Notes: generated from the letters alone by a model not told the origin. Positions 1 to 6,429 are shown, numbered from the stretch's first letter. The stretch: DNA of 8,448 nucleotides from CAISIP01 sp031383745 (GCA_031383745.1 JANMZX010000494.1:1-8448), one strand, 5' to 3'. Translations and numbers: made by a program.

Positions 1-170
1 ATCGCCGCCAGCGGAAACTTGTTCAGCGAGTTGAACATCTCCTTGACCGAGATCAGCATGTTGGCGTTGTTCACCTGCATGCCGAGCACGGCCGACAGGC
101 CGATCGACACGGCCACCGACACCGAGAGTGCAAAACACAGCACCATGGTGGAGATCATGACCACGCTCAT
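1..170 (-). CDS. dctM: TRAP transporter large permease subunit, N-terminal fragment cut by the window edge
   Basis: This is the first 56 codons of the large membrane subunit of a tripartite TRAP transporter, the subunit that forms the sodium-driven translocation channel in the inner membrane. The ATG at 168-170 gives MSVVMISTMVLCFALSVSVAV, a hydrophobic first helix. It is followed by a segment ending MFNSLNKFPLAA, which matches the family pattern of a helix-hairpin ending in 'sFpLlAIP' seen at the start of DctM proteins. It lies 28 bp downstream of dctQ on the same strand, the usual dctP-dctQ-dctM order, so it is almost certainly co-transcribed. A G-rich stretch just upstream (GGGGG, then TTCCCC) is only a poor ribosome-binding site; translational coupling to dctQ is likely. 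A second ATG at codon 5 is possible. The identity rests on position plus the short N-terminus. Confidence 0.85.
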   Translation of the reverse strand, partial: MSVVMISTMVLCFALSVSVAVSIGLSAVLGMQVNNANMLISVKEMFNSLNKFPLAA

Positions 171-198
171 GGGGAACCCCCGGTGCAAAGCGCCCCGC

Positions 199-693
199 TC
201 ACTGGGCGACCTCCAGCTCGCGGTGCTGCGGATCGAGCAGGTTGCCGATCAGGCCCGGAATACACAACAGGCCACCCACCGGCATGGCCAGGTAGGCCCA
301 GAACATGGACACGTTCTCCAGCCCGATAACCGTCTGCACCCGGCCACGCTGGGCGTAGTCCCAGCCCCACCAGATGATGACCAGGATCAGGCCCAGCGCC
401 GCGAAGAACACCACCCAGTCGAGCGCGCGCTGCAGGCGCGGCGGGCTCCAGCGGTACAACGCGTCGACGCTGACCATGGCACCCTCGCGAAACGCCATCG
501 GAATACCCATGAAGACCATCCAGATCAGGCTGAAGCGGATCAGCACCTCGGTCCACTCGGCCGGGCGCTCCAGGATGAAGCGCGTGATCACCTGGAACAG
601 GCCCAGCCCGGCTGCGATCGCCATCAACGCGCAGGCCGCCAGCATCGCGAAACCGGTGCTGAAACGCTCGAAACGCAGGAACCCCTGCTTCAC
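199..693 (-). CDS. dctQ: TRAP transporter small permease subunit (DctQ family), GTG start
   Basis: This 164-residue protein is the small four-helix membrane subunit of a TRAP transporter, which bridges the binding protein and the large permease. Hydrophobic segments lie at about residues 13-34, 47-67, 92-112 and 128-150. The conserved family block ITRFILERPAEWTEVL (about 36-51) is present, followed by FMGIPMAFREGAMVSVD (about 61-77), also typical of DctQ. The length is normal for the family. The start is GTG at 691-693: an in-frame TGA (706-708 on the plus strand) lies five codons upstream, so no earlier start exists, and the next ATG (codon 17) would cut into the first helix. No clear Shine-Dalgarno sequence precedes the GTG, and a possible hairpin overlaps it. 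It sits 85 bp after dctP and 28 bp before dctM. The substrate cannot be inferred from this subunit. Confidence 0.93.
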   Translation of the reverse strand: MKQGFLRFERFSTGFAMLAACALMAIAAGLGLFQVITRFILERPAEWTEVLIRFSLIWMVFMGIPMAFREGAMVSVDALYRWSPPRLQRALDWVVFFAALGLILVIIWWGWDYAQRGRVQTVIGLENVSMFWAYLAMPVGGLLCIPGLIGNLLDPQHRELEVAQ

Positions 694-731
694 GGTACGC
701 GGCTTTCACGCCGCAGGCGGGCGCAGTACCG
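693..731 (-). promoter_or_regulatory. Nested inverted repeats in the dctP-dctQ gap overlapping the dctQ start
   Basis: CGGTAC (693-698) pairs with GTACCG (726-731), and directly inside it GCGGC (699-703) pairs with GCCGC (710-714) around a 6-nt loop, leaving an 11-nt bulge. In the minus-strand transcript this could form a stem that includes the first base of the dctQ GTG codon and the place where a ribosome-binding site should be. It could lower dctQM translation relative to dctP, or stabilise the 3' end of dctP mRNA. The pairing is seen directly; the role is inferred, and short GC-rich dyads are common by chance in such DNA. Confidence 0.35.
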
Positions 732-778
732 ACTCCGCACGACATCCGGTCGACGGCCAGGGCACGACATGGCGCGCC

Positions 779-1750
779 CTACTTGACGTTGCGGATGCGG
801 TCGATCGCCGGCTTGCCGAACTGCTTCTCGAAGTCGGCAAACACCGGCGCCAGGGCCGCGACGAATTTCGCCTTGTCGACGTTCTCCACCACGGTCATGC
901 CCTTGGAGCGCAATTCGGCAACCCCCTTGGCGTCGTCCTCGGCAACACGCGCGCGGTTGGCCTTGGTGCCCTCCTTGGCGGCGTCGATGAAGGCCTGCTT
1001 GTCGGCGGCGCTGAGCTTGTCGAAGGCCGCCTTGTTCATCAGCCAGATCGCGGGCGAATACACATGGCCGGTCAGGCTCAGGTGTTTCTGCACCTGGTCG
1101 AACTTGGCGCCCATGATCACCGACAGCGGGTTCTCCTGCCCGTCCACGGTGCCCTGCTGCAGCGCGGTGAACACCTCCGGGAAGGCCATCGGCGTCGGGA
1201 CGATGCCAAAACCCTTGTAGGCCGCGATATGGATCGGGTTTTCCATGGTGCGCATCTTCAGGCCCTTGAGGTCGTCGGGCACAACGACCGTGCGCTTGTT
1301 GTTGGTCATGTGGCGCACGCCGTTTTCACCCCAGGCCAGAGCCTTGAAACCCTTGGGCTCGAACTGCTTGAGCATTTCCTCGCCGATCGGGCCGTCGAGC
1401 ACCGCATGCGCATGGGCCTTGTCGCGGAACAGGAACGGGATGTCCAGGATCTTGGCCTCGGGCACGAAATTGGGCACCGGGCCGGTCGAGGTGAAAGTCA
1501 GCTCCTGCGTACCCAGTTGCACCGCCTCGATGCTCTCGCGCTCGCCACCCAGGGCGCCGGCGTAGAAATTCTGGATCTTGTAGCGGCCGGCGGTGCGTTT
1601 CTCGACCTCGCGGGCGAACACGTCGATGCCGACACCCTGGTGCGAGTTCTGGACGATCGAGATGCTGTTGCGCATCGTCACCTGCGCCGCTGCCATTGCG
1701 ACAAAACCCGCAGCCATGGACAGGCCCACCACCAGTGTTTTCAATTTCAT
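779..1750 (-). CDS. dctP: TRAP transporter periplasmic substrate-binding protein (DctP family)
   Basis: This is the periplasmic solute receptor that captures the substrate and delivers it to the DctQM membrane complex. The 323-residue product starts with a Sec signal peptide (MKLKTLVVGLSMAAGFVAMAAA, cleavage near residue 22). Family hallmarks follow: LDIPFLFRD (102-110), the substrate-contact arginine region GLKMRTMENP (163-172), and the signature EVFTALQQGTVDGQENP (192-208). The conserved Arg of this family, which normally binds a substrate carboxylate, is most likely R167, so an organic acid is the probable ligand class; the exact ligand cannot be read. The start at 1750 is chosen because AGGAGA (1757-1762) sits 6 nt upstream and the signal peptide begins there. 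An upstream in-frame ATG at 1798 would add 16 non-hydrophobic residues and lies in the promoter region. It is the first gene of the dctPQM operon. Confidence 0.95.
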   Translation of the reverse strand: MKLKTLVVGLSMAAGFVAMAAAQVTMRNSISIVQNSHQGVGIDVFAREVEKRTAGRYKIQNFYAGALGGERESIEAVQLGTQELTFTSTGPVPNFVPEAKILDIPFLFRDKAHAHAVLDGPIGEEMLKQFEPKGFKALAWGENGVRHMTNNKRTVVVPDDLKGLKMRTMENPIHIAAYKGFGIVPTPMAFPEVFTALQQGTVDGQENPLSVIMGAKFDQVQKHLSLTGHVYSPAIWLMNKAAFDKLSAADKQAFIDAAKEGTKANRARVAEDDAKGVAELRSKGMTVVENVDKAKFVAALAPVFADFEKQFGKPAIDRIRNVK

Positions 1751-1792
1751 GTCTTGTCTCCTGATTGTTGAAGGCTTGAATTGTGATTCAGC

Positions 1793-1827
1793 CGCCATGA
1801 GTATGCCTTGGCGGCGCGGCAGTTCAA
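1793..1827 (-). promoter_or_regulatory. Candidate dctP promoter (sigma-54-like or sigma-70-like)
   Basis: Two overlapping readings exist on the minus strand. The first is AGGCATACTCATGGCG (1808-1793), which has the GG-N10-GC spacing of a sigma-54 promoter and agrees with the TGGCAYR-N4-TTGCW consensus at 9 of 12 fixed positions. The second is a sigma-70-like pair, TTGAAC (1827-1822) and CATACT (1805-1800) with 16-bp spacing, each hexamer matching 4 of 6. Either would give a leader of about 30-45 nt before the dctP ATG at 1750. Some dct transport genes are sigma-54-controlled through DctB/DctD in other proteobacteria, which makes the first reading attractive. GG-N10-GC is frequent by chance in GC-rich DNA. 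Confidence 0.4.
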
Positions 1828-1846
1828 CAAGAATTTGCGCTGCGGG

Positions 1847-1877
1847 GCAATTCGAACGTGGTGGCGACGCGAATTGC
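1847..1877. promoter_or_regulatory. Perfect 8-bp inverted repeat upstream of dctP, candidate operator or enhancer site
   Basis: GCAATTCG (1847-1854) and CGAATTGC (1870-1877) are exact reverse complements separated by 15 bp, with half-site centres 23 bp (about two helical turns) apart. A third, imperfect half-site GAATTTGC lies at 1831-1838. The AT-containing arms stand out in GC-rich DNA. The dyad centre is about 112 bp upstream of the dctP ATG and roughly 70-80 bp upstream of the likely transcription start, the usual place for an activator or enhancer-binding site. No T-tract follows on the minus strand, so it does not look like a terminator for the upstream Rieske gene. The regulator is unknown. 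Confidence 0.5.
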
Positions 1878-1935
1878 GGGCCCGGCCGCGCGGCGATGTA
1901 CTGGTGACCCGGCGGCAGACCAGGCCATCGACTGC

Positions 1936-2295
1936 TCAGGCTGCGGGCAGCTCCACCCGCACCGCACCGGCCTTGTTGACCTTCACCTTGTAGGTCTGCA
2001 GTGCCTTTTCACCACGCACGATGTTGAGCAACTGGATGCCGGGCGGAAAGTTCGCCCAGTCGATCACCGCACCGGTGCGCACATCGAACCGCGCCCGGTG
2101 GAACGGACACTGCACCTTGCAGTCCTCCAGCAGCTGGCCGCGGGCCAGCGGCGCAAAGGTGTGGGTGCAACTGGCCTGGGTGGCAAAGAAGCCGTCGCTC
2201 AGGTGGTAGAGCACGATCTTGTGCCCTTGCATCTCGAACGCCTTCATCTTGCCGACGGCGAGTTCGTCCGACTGGCACAGGGTGTGCAATGGCAT
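1936..2295 (-). CDS. Stand-alone Rieske [2Fe-2S] ferredoxin
   Basis: This 119-residue soluble protein carries a single Rieske iron-sulfur domain and probably works as a small electron carrier. The cluster ligands are visible as C43-T-H45 and C63-P-F-H66, i.e. C-x-H-x17-C-x2-H, followed by RARFDVRTG as in dioxygenase-type ferredoxins. There is no signal peptide or membrane anchor, so it should be cytoplasmic, unlike the Rieske subunit of the bc1 complex. Its length fits the ferredoxin component of aromatic-ring dioxygenases or the NirD-like small proteins, but no oxygenase, reductase or nitrite reductase gene is nearby. The ATG at 2293-2295 has a strong GGAAGGA ribosome-binding site (2304-2310) with 8-nt spacing. 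It is 185 bp upstream of dctP on the same strand; the dyad and promoter signals between them suggest separate transcription. The physiological partner is unknown. Confidence 0.9.
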   Translation of the reverse strand: MPLHTLCQSDELAVGKMKAFEMQGHKIVLYHLSDGFFATQASCTHTFAPLARGQLLEDCKVQCPFHRARFDVRTGAVIDWANFPPGIQLLNIVRGEKALQTYKVKVNKAGAVRVELPAA

Positions 2296-2322
2296 GGGTG
2301 TGGTCCTTCCGATGATGGCCGC

Positions 2323-2331
2323 AGTCTAGCA
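2323..2331 (-). promoter_or_regulatory. Possible extended -10 element for the Rieske gene
   Basis: On the minus strand TGC-TAGACT (2331-2323) resembles an extended -10 (TGn plus a hexamer matching TATAAT at 4 of 6). It would place the transcription start roughly 20-25 nt upstream of the ATG at 2295. No convincing -35 hexamer is seen, so this is a weak call; read-through from the permease gene 87 bp upstream is the alternative. Confidence 0.25.
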
Positions 2332-2382
2332 ACTTCCCTGCGTGTGATCCGCCAGACACCGCGTCAGCCTGGCTGCACTCGT

Positions 2383-3570
2383 TCACTCACCGATGAACTC
2401 GCCCACCGCCTTGAAGTCGTCGACCCGGTCGCAGACAGCCTTGATCACCATCAGGATCGGAACCCCCAGCAACAGCCCCCAGCTACCCCACAACCAGCCC
2501 CAGAACAACACACCGACGAATACCGCCACCGGGTTCATCCTGGCGGCACGGCTGGTGAGCCAGGGTGTCAGCAGAAACCCTTCGATGCTGTTGATGAGCA
2601 GCGACACGCCGGCCACCAGCATCGCCATGTCGACCGTGCCGAACTGCAGGAACGCCACCAGCGCAGAGCCTGCGGTCACCACCACACTGCCGAGATAGGG
2701 CACGAGGTTGAGGATGGCCGCTGCCACACCCCATACCGCGGCGTTTTCCAGCCCGATCGCCATGAAGGCCAGCCAGGTGGCCAGTCCCACCAGCGCACTG
2801 GTGAAGATCTGAACCATCATGTAGCGCTGGATCTGGTCGTGCACCTCGTTCACCGCCTCCAGGGTCATGCGCCTGCGGCCGAGCGTCGGCCCGGCGAGCC
2901 GGACCAGCTTGCGCCGGAATACATCGCCGGACGCCATCAGGAAGAACGTGATCAGCGCCACCACGCCGGCCTGCCCCAGCACGGCGAGCAGGCCCATGGT
3001 GCCGGTCCACACATAGTCCTGGATGTTGAACTTCGGCTTTTCGATCTGCACCCGCTGCACACCGCGCGCGATCGGCACGGGGCCTTTGGTGTCATCTGCC
3101 GCCTGCTCCAGTTGGCTGGCGGCCTTTTGAACCGCGGCCAGCGGACCGGGCGCGTCCGCCGGCCGCTTGCGCAACGTGTCGCGCAGCTTCTGCGCCGCCA
3201 GCGGCAGGGACTCGATCACCCGTGCAGCATCGTCGCTCAGGGCATAGGCCCCGAAGCCGGTGCCCGATACGATTCCCAGCACCAGCAGCCCTGCAGTCAA
3301 GGCACGGGGAACGCCCCAGCGCGACAGCCTGTCCACGACAGGCGACAGCCCGTAACTGAACAGCAAGCCCACCACGATCGGAACAAAAACCGACTGGGCC
3401 CAGTGCAGGGTATACAGGCCGGCGAGGCTCGCGATGACAACCAGTGAAAAGCTGCGCACGTCGACCGGCATGTGCAGATGGATAGGCGCCGGCGCGGCGC
3501 GCTCGGACGCGGCATGCGCTGCCGTTGAATCCTCGCTGCTGGCCGGGGGCGCATTGGTCGATTCGATCAT
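2383..3570 (-). CDS. AI-2E family transporter (PerM/YdiK-like inner-membrane permease)
   Basis: This 395-residue inner-membrane protein belongs to the AI-2E transporter family (formerly UPF0118). Members include TqsA, implicated in autoinducer-2 export, and sodium/proton antiporter-like proteins, so the substrate cannot be assigned. After a hydrophilic N-terminus (about 1-38), hydrophobic segments cluster at about 41-76 and 88-110. A soluble loop with amphipathic helices covers about 115-190, and further helices follow at about 190-212, 255-275, 278-308, 313-330 and 345-378. The family signatures are ILNLVPYLGSVV (286-297) and GFLLTPWLTSRAARMNPVAV (331-350), followed by GSWGLLLGVPI (362-372). 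The ATG at 3568-3570 is preferred because AGGAGA (3576-3581) lies 5 nt upstream; an in-frame GTG at 3598-3600 would add ten residues without a better site. It lies 87 bp downstream of the nuclease gene and 87 bp upstream of the Rieske gene, with no evident functional tie to either. Confidence 0.93.
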   Translation of the reverse strand: MIESTNAPPASSEDSTAAHAASERAAPAPIHLHMPVDVRSFSLVVIASLAGLYTLHWAQSVFVPIVVGLLFSYGLSPVVDRLSRWGVPRALTAGLLVLGIVSGTGFGAYALSDDAARVIESLPLAAQKLRDTLRKRPADAPGPLAAVQKAASQLEQAADDTKGPVPIARGVQRVQIEKPKFNIQDYVWTGTMGLLAVLGQAGVVALITFFLMASGDVFRRKLVRLAGPTLGRRRMTLEAVNEVHDQIQRYMMVQIFTSALVGLATWLAFMAIGLENAAVWGVAAAILNLVPYLGSVVVTAGSALVAFLQFGTVDMAMLVAGVSLLINSIEGFLLTPWLTSRAARMNPVAVFVGVLFWGWLWGSWGLLLGVPILMVIKAVCDRVDDFKAVGEFIGE

Positions 3571-3620
3571 GGTCGTCTCCTGTTCGCGCTGGAGAACCAC
3601 CCTCCCCGCAATCCCCAGTA

Positions 3621-3643
3621 TCCGGCAAAGCCGCCACGCCGGA
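3621..3643 (-). terminator. Weak stem-loop after the nuclease gene
   Basis: TCCGGC (3621-3626) and GCCGGA (3638-3643) form a perfect 6-bp stem with an 11-nt loop, starting 15 bp past the nuclease stop codon on the minus strand. No T-run follows, so intrinsic termination would be inefficient. It may instead protect the 3' end of the nuclease mRNA. The stem is seen; the function is a guess. Confidence 0.25.
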
Positions 3644-3657
3644 CCGACCCGCGCAGG

Positions 3658-5550
3658 TTAGACGGTCGACTTGCGCCGGCGCGCGATGGCCGCGATCACG
3701 CCCAGGCCGGCCAGCAGCATGGCATAGGTCTCTGGCTCTGGCACAGGCGCAGGCACGCTGTTGAAAGTCAGCAGGGTCGGGTCGTGATCGGACAACTGGT
3801 CGCTGAACTCGGCATTGGCATGCACGATGTCATACACCAGGCTGCCCTTGTTGGCGAGGTTGGCCGACACGAACATATGGTCCAGCGCCTGCAGGTTGCC
3901 CTCGAAGTTGTAGGTGTAGCGCTCGCCCGCAGGCAGTGTGTCGGTCATGTTGATCAGGCCCGCGTCAAGCAAGGGCTGCAGCGTGCTGGCGAACTGGAAG
4001 TCGTTCAGGTCTCCGGCCACGATCACATTGGCGTACGGGTTGATGGCCAGCACGCTCTGCACGAAAGCAGCCACCGCCTGCGCCTGTCCCAGCCGTTGAA
4101 CGGCAGAATTGAGCACCGGCGCCTGGCTCGGACCAAACAGCGGCTGGTCGCCCCCCTTGCTGTTGAAGTGGTTGGTCACCACGATGATCTGCTGTCCGTC
4201 CACCGTGAACTGCGCCACCAGCGGCTTGCGGCTGCTGTTGAAGGCGGTGTTGGTCGGGTCGACGCGCCCGGCACCGAAATTGAGCTGCACCTGCCCACCC
4301 ACGTTGCTGGCGCTGATGGCGTCCAGTGCGCCGCCGATGGCGCCGGAGAAGGTCACGCGCGCGGTGTCGTACAGGAACGCCTGGCGGATGTTGCCACCGG
4401 GTTCGCCGCCGTCGGTGTTGTTGTTCGGCGTGACGGACACAAACTGGTAGTTGCGCCCGGTCTGGGCGTTCAGCTCGGTCGCCAGCCGCCCCAGCGTGAC
4501 ATCTGCCGCCACCACGCCGTTGTTGGTGTTGCCGTTGTTGTCCTGCACTTCCTGCAGCGCGATCAGGTGCGGCGTGCCCAGCGTGTTCTTGATCTGCCCG
4601 GCGATGGTCTGGATCCGCAGGTCGGTCGCGTTGCCGCCCAGGTTCTCGACGTTGTAACTGGCCATGGCGAACCGGTTGCCCGGGATCACTGCGGTTTCGC
4701 GCGCCAGGGTGTTGGACACCACCGTGACCGCCTGCGTCACGTTGAGCTTGTAGTTGGAAAAGCTGTAGTCCATCACGCCGGTGATGTTGCTCAGCTGCGC
4801 GCCGCTGTGCACCGTGGGGGTGGCCAGCAGACGGTCATCGAGTTGGACGCGCTGTCCGTTGAACTGCCCCGGGCCGATCACCACGCCGCCGCGCGGCGAC
4901 GAGATGGTTCCGGGAGCACCAACCTGGGCGCTGGCAATGACCGGGATCTCGCCGAAACTGTTCCTCGGGCCCACACTGATGGCGGAGGGCAGGCTGACGC
5001 GCATGCCTTCGAGCGACTCGTAGAAATCGATGGCGTATTGCGAGGGTTGCAACGTGTAGCCGGGGGCCGTCTCCACGTTGCCCACGTTGGGTGCGATCAG
5101 GGACGGTGGCAGGAAACCGGCGTCGATCGCCCGGGCGGCCGGCAGTGTGTTGCCGGTGGAAACCACCGACAGGGTGCCCGAGAACGCAGCAGTTGCGCTG
5201 ATCTGGGTGGTCGTCAGGTTGACGGCACTGCCGCCCGGCCGGAACTCCTGTACCCGCCCGCCCACCAGCACGTTGTCGCCCACGGCGGGTTTGGACAATC
5301 CGCTGCCGCGAAAGACGTAGATGCCGTCGGAGGTCAGCGCATTGCCGTCGCCACCGTCCTGCATCCAGAAGCCGTTGTTCTCCACGGCGGTGACGATGCC
5401 GGCGATGCCGGTGACGGACAGGTTGGCGAAACTCGACAGGTGCGTCGTGCCCTGGAGCGTGCCGATCAGTTCGGCCTGGGAGCCCGTGGTGACAGCCAGC
5501 AGCAGGGCCGCAAGCAAGCGGTTGAGGCGAAATTCAGTGGGTTGGTGCAT
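3658..5550 (-). CDS. Secreted ExeM/NucH-type nuclease with PEP-CTERM sorting tail
   Basis: This 630-residue exported protein probably hydrolyses nucleic acids outside the cytoplasm. A signal peptide (1-26, cleavage at SQA-E) precedes an OB-fold-like region of the YhcR/ExeM type (about 45-115, with VTAVENNGFWMQDGGDG and GDNVLVGGRVQEF). A linker with further beta structure follows (about 140-285). The endonuclease/exonuclease/phosphatase domain spans about 294-596 with its motifs in order: SYNVENLGG (298-306), ALQEVQDNNG (331-340, metal-binding Glu334), TNHFNSKGGD (459-468), AGDLNDF (512-518), LDHMF (556-560) and SDHDP (587-591, catalytic His589). All key catalytic residues are present. The C-terminus is a PEP-CTERM signal: VPEPETYAMLLAGLG (603-617), a short hydrophobic stretch, then ARRRK. 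An exosortase would cleave it; none is in the window. The start at 5548-5550 follows GGAGAT (5557-5562); the earlier in-frame start at 5601 overlaps the preceding gene. It is the second gene of a unit, 47 bp after its PEP-CTERM neighbour. Confidence 0.9.
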   Translation of the reverse strand: MHQPTEFRLNRLLAALLLAVTTGSQAELIGTLQGTTHLSSFANLSVTGIAGIVTAVENNGFWMQDGGDGNALTSDGIYVFRGSGLSKPAVGDNVLVGGRVQEFRPGGSAVNLTTTQISATAAFSGTLSVVSTGNTLPAARAIDAGFLPPSLIAPNVGNVETAPGYTLQPSQYAIDFYESLEGMRVSLPSAISVGPRNSFGEIPVIASAQVGAPGTISSPRGGVVIGPGQFNGQRVQLDDRLLATPTVHSGAQLSNITGVMDYSFSNYKLNVTQAVTVVSNTLARETAVIPGNRFAMASYNVENLGGNATDLRIQTIAGQIKNTLGTPHLIALQEVQDNNGNTNNGVVAADVTLGRLATELNAQTGRNYQFVSVTPNNNTDGGEPGGNIRQAFLYDTARVTFSGAIGGALDAISASNVGGQVQLNFGAGRVDPTNTAFNSSRKPLVAQFTVDGQQIIVVTNHFNSKGGDQPLFGPSQAPVLNSAVQRLGQAQAVAAFVQSVLAINPYANVIVAGDLNDFQFASTLQPLLDAGLINMTDTLPAGERYTYNFEGNLQALDHMFVSANLANKGSLVYDIVHANAEFSDQLSDHDPTLLTFNSVPAPVPEPETYAMLLAGLGVIAAIARRRKSTV

Positions 5551-5597
5551 GGTGGTATCTCCGCGAATTGTGGTGGAAGGTAGGGCGATCAGGCGGA

Positions 5598-6320
5598 TCA
5601 ATTGCGGCTCGCAGGGGACGCGGCGCGACGCTTCCGGCGCACGACGCCGGCCAAGGCCGCCAGGCCGGCGAGCAACATGGCGTAGGACTCGGGTTCCGGC
5701 ACGGCCGCCACACTACCGCTGATGGTGACCATGTCGAAACGCATGGTGCCATTGGTGGAGTAGGTGTTCCCTGGGTTGGTAGCCGCATACGCGCTGGTAC
5801 CTGGGGCAAACGCTGCGACCACGCGCAGCGTCAATGCGGCCTGGTTGTCGGCCGCCGCAATGCTCGACAGGTCCACCGAGCGGCCGTTGTTGAACACGAT
5901 CGACGCACCGTTGGTGGTCTGGAACGTGGCCAGGTCGGCGAAGGTCGTGCCGTTGGTCGAGTACTGGACCACCTCGAACGCTGACGCGGTGTTGCTGTGG
6001 CGCATGTCGTAGGTGAACACGATGTTCTCCAGACCCAGGGTGCTGACTGTGAACTGCGCGCCACGTTGCCTGTCGCCGCTGCTTTGGGCGGCGAAGCTGC
6101 TGATCGACCAGCCAATGCCGGGCTGCACCGGGTCGCTGGATCCGCTCCCGCTGTTGAAACCCGACGTGGAAGTGCCGCCTACCAGGGCAATCGTTCCCAC
6201 ACCCAGGTCTGCAACCAGATCACTGTCATTGAAATTCCACTGTGCCACCGTAGCCGCATGCGTAGCACACGACAGGGCGAACAGGGACATACCGGCAACA
6301 CGGACCAGGGGTTTGAACAT
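5598..6320 (-). CDS. PEP-CTERM sorting domain protein of unknown function
   Basis: This 240-residue protein is secreted and exosortase-processed, but I do not recognise its central domain. The signal peptide is MFKPLVRVAGMSLFALSCATHA with cleavage before ATVAQWNFND. The mature part (about 23-205) is rich in Ser, Thr, Gly, Asn and Ala and short of charge, with alternating hydrophobic segments that suggest a beta-sandwich. A WNF start, FTYDMRHSNTASAFEVVQYS (102-121) and a final TMRFDMVTISGSV (192-204) give it the look of an extracellular jelly-roll domain. The tail is a PEP-CTERM signal, VPEPESYAMLLAGLAALAG (207-225) followed by RRKRR, with eight extra residues after the basic cluster. The ATG at 6318-6320 is chosen because GGAG (6330-6333) sits 9 nt upstream; ATG 6326 would be only 3 nt from it, and GTG 6335 lacks a site. 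It is the first gene of a two-gene unit with the nuclease. Confidence 0.85.
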   Translation of the reverse strand: MFKPLVRVAGMSLFALSCATHAATVAQWNFNDSDLVADLGVGTIALVGGTSTSGFNSGSGSSDPVQPGIGWSISSFAAQSSGDRQRGAQFTVSTLGLENIVFTYDMRHSNTASAFEVVQYSTNGTTFADLATFQTTNGASIVFNNGRSVDLSSIAAADNQAALTLRVVAAFAPGTSAYAATNPGNTYSTNGTMRFDMVTISGSVAAVPEPESYAMLLAGLAALAGVVRRKRRAASPASRN

Positions 6321-6348
6321 AGGCATGGGCTCCACGAAAGTTGATGAT

Positions 6349-6371
6349 GAAAATCGACAAAACAGATTTTC
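6349..6371 (-). promoter_or_regulatory. AT-rich perfect inverted repeat in the PEP-CTERM leader
   Basis: GAAAATC (6349-6355) and GATTTTC (6365-6371) are exact reverse complements separated by 9 bp, beginning 29 bp upstream of the ATG of the first PEP-CTERM gene. The patch is strikingly AT-rich against the surrounding GC-rich DNA. It could be a repressor or regulator binding site, or a leader hairpin upstream of the ribosome-binding site. The symmetry is seen directly; its use is inferred. Confidence 0.4.
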
Positions 6372-6415
6372 CGGGTGGTCCAGTGGACACGCACGCCGGC
6401 TCGGGCATGGTCAAC

Positions 6416-6429
6416 AGTCTATGCAGACT
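6416..6429 (-). promoter_or_regulatory. Small perfect hairpin in the PEP-CTERM upstream region
   Basis: AGTCT (6416-6420) and AGACT (6425-6429) pair around a 4-nt loop. If transcription starts near the sigma-54-like site at 6461-6477, this hairpin lies in the 5' leader, upstream of the AT-rich dyad. It is short enough to occur by chance. Confidence 0.2.

Noticed and set aside
374..1771. Plus-strand open frame (about 465 codons) antisense to dctP and dctQ
   Set aside because: It is antisense to two family-typical TRAP genes and shows only a His/Arg/Leu/Gly-rich shadow composition.
1751..1798. Longer dctP start at ATG 1798
   Set aside because: It would put 16 polar residues ahead of a clean signal peptide, and the internal ATG at 1750 has a good AGGAGA site.
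1885..1894. GCCGCGCGGC palindrome between dctP and the Rieske gene
   Set aside because: A pure GC palindrome in very GC-rich DNA with no T-run; neither a terminator nor a convincing operator.
1858..3447. Long plus-strand open frame (about 529 codons) across the Rieske and AI-2E genes
   Set aside because: Its translation is rich in His, Arg, Gln and Pro with no domain, and it is antisense to two clearly homologous genes. High-GC coding DNA commonly leaves the opposite strand open.
3784..5583. Plus-strand open frame (about 599 codons) antisense to the nuclease gene
   Set aside because: Low-complexity Val/His/Arg/Gly-rich translation with no recognisable motif; it mirrors the codon positions of the nuclease gene, whose motifs are unmistakable.
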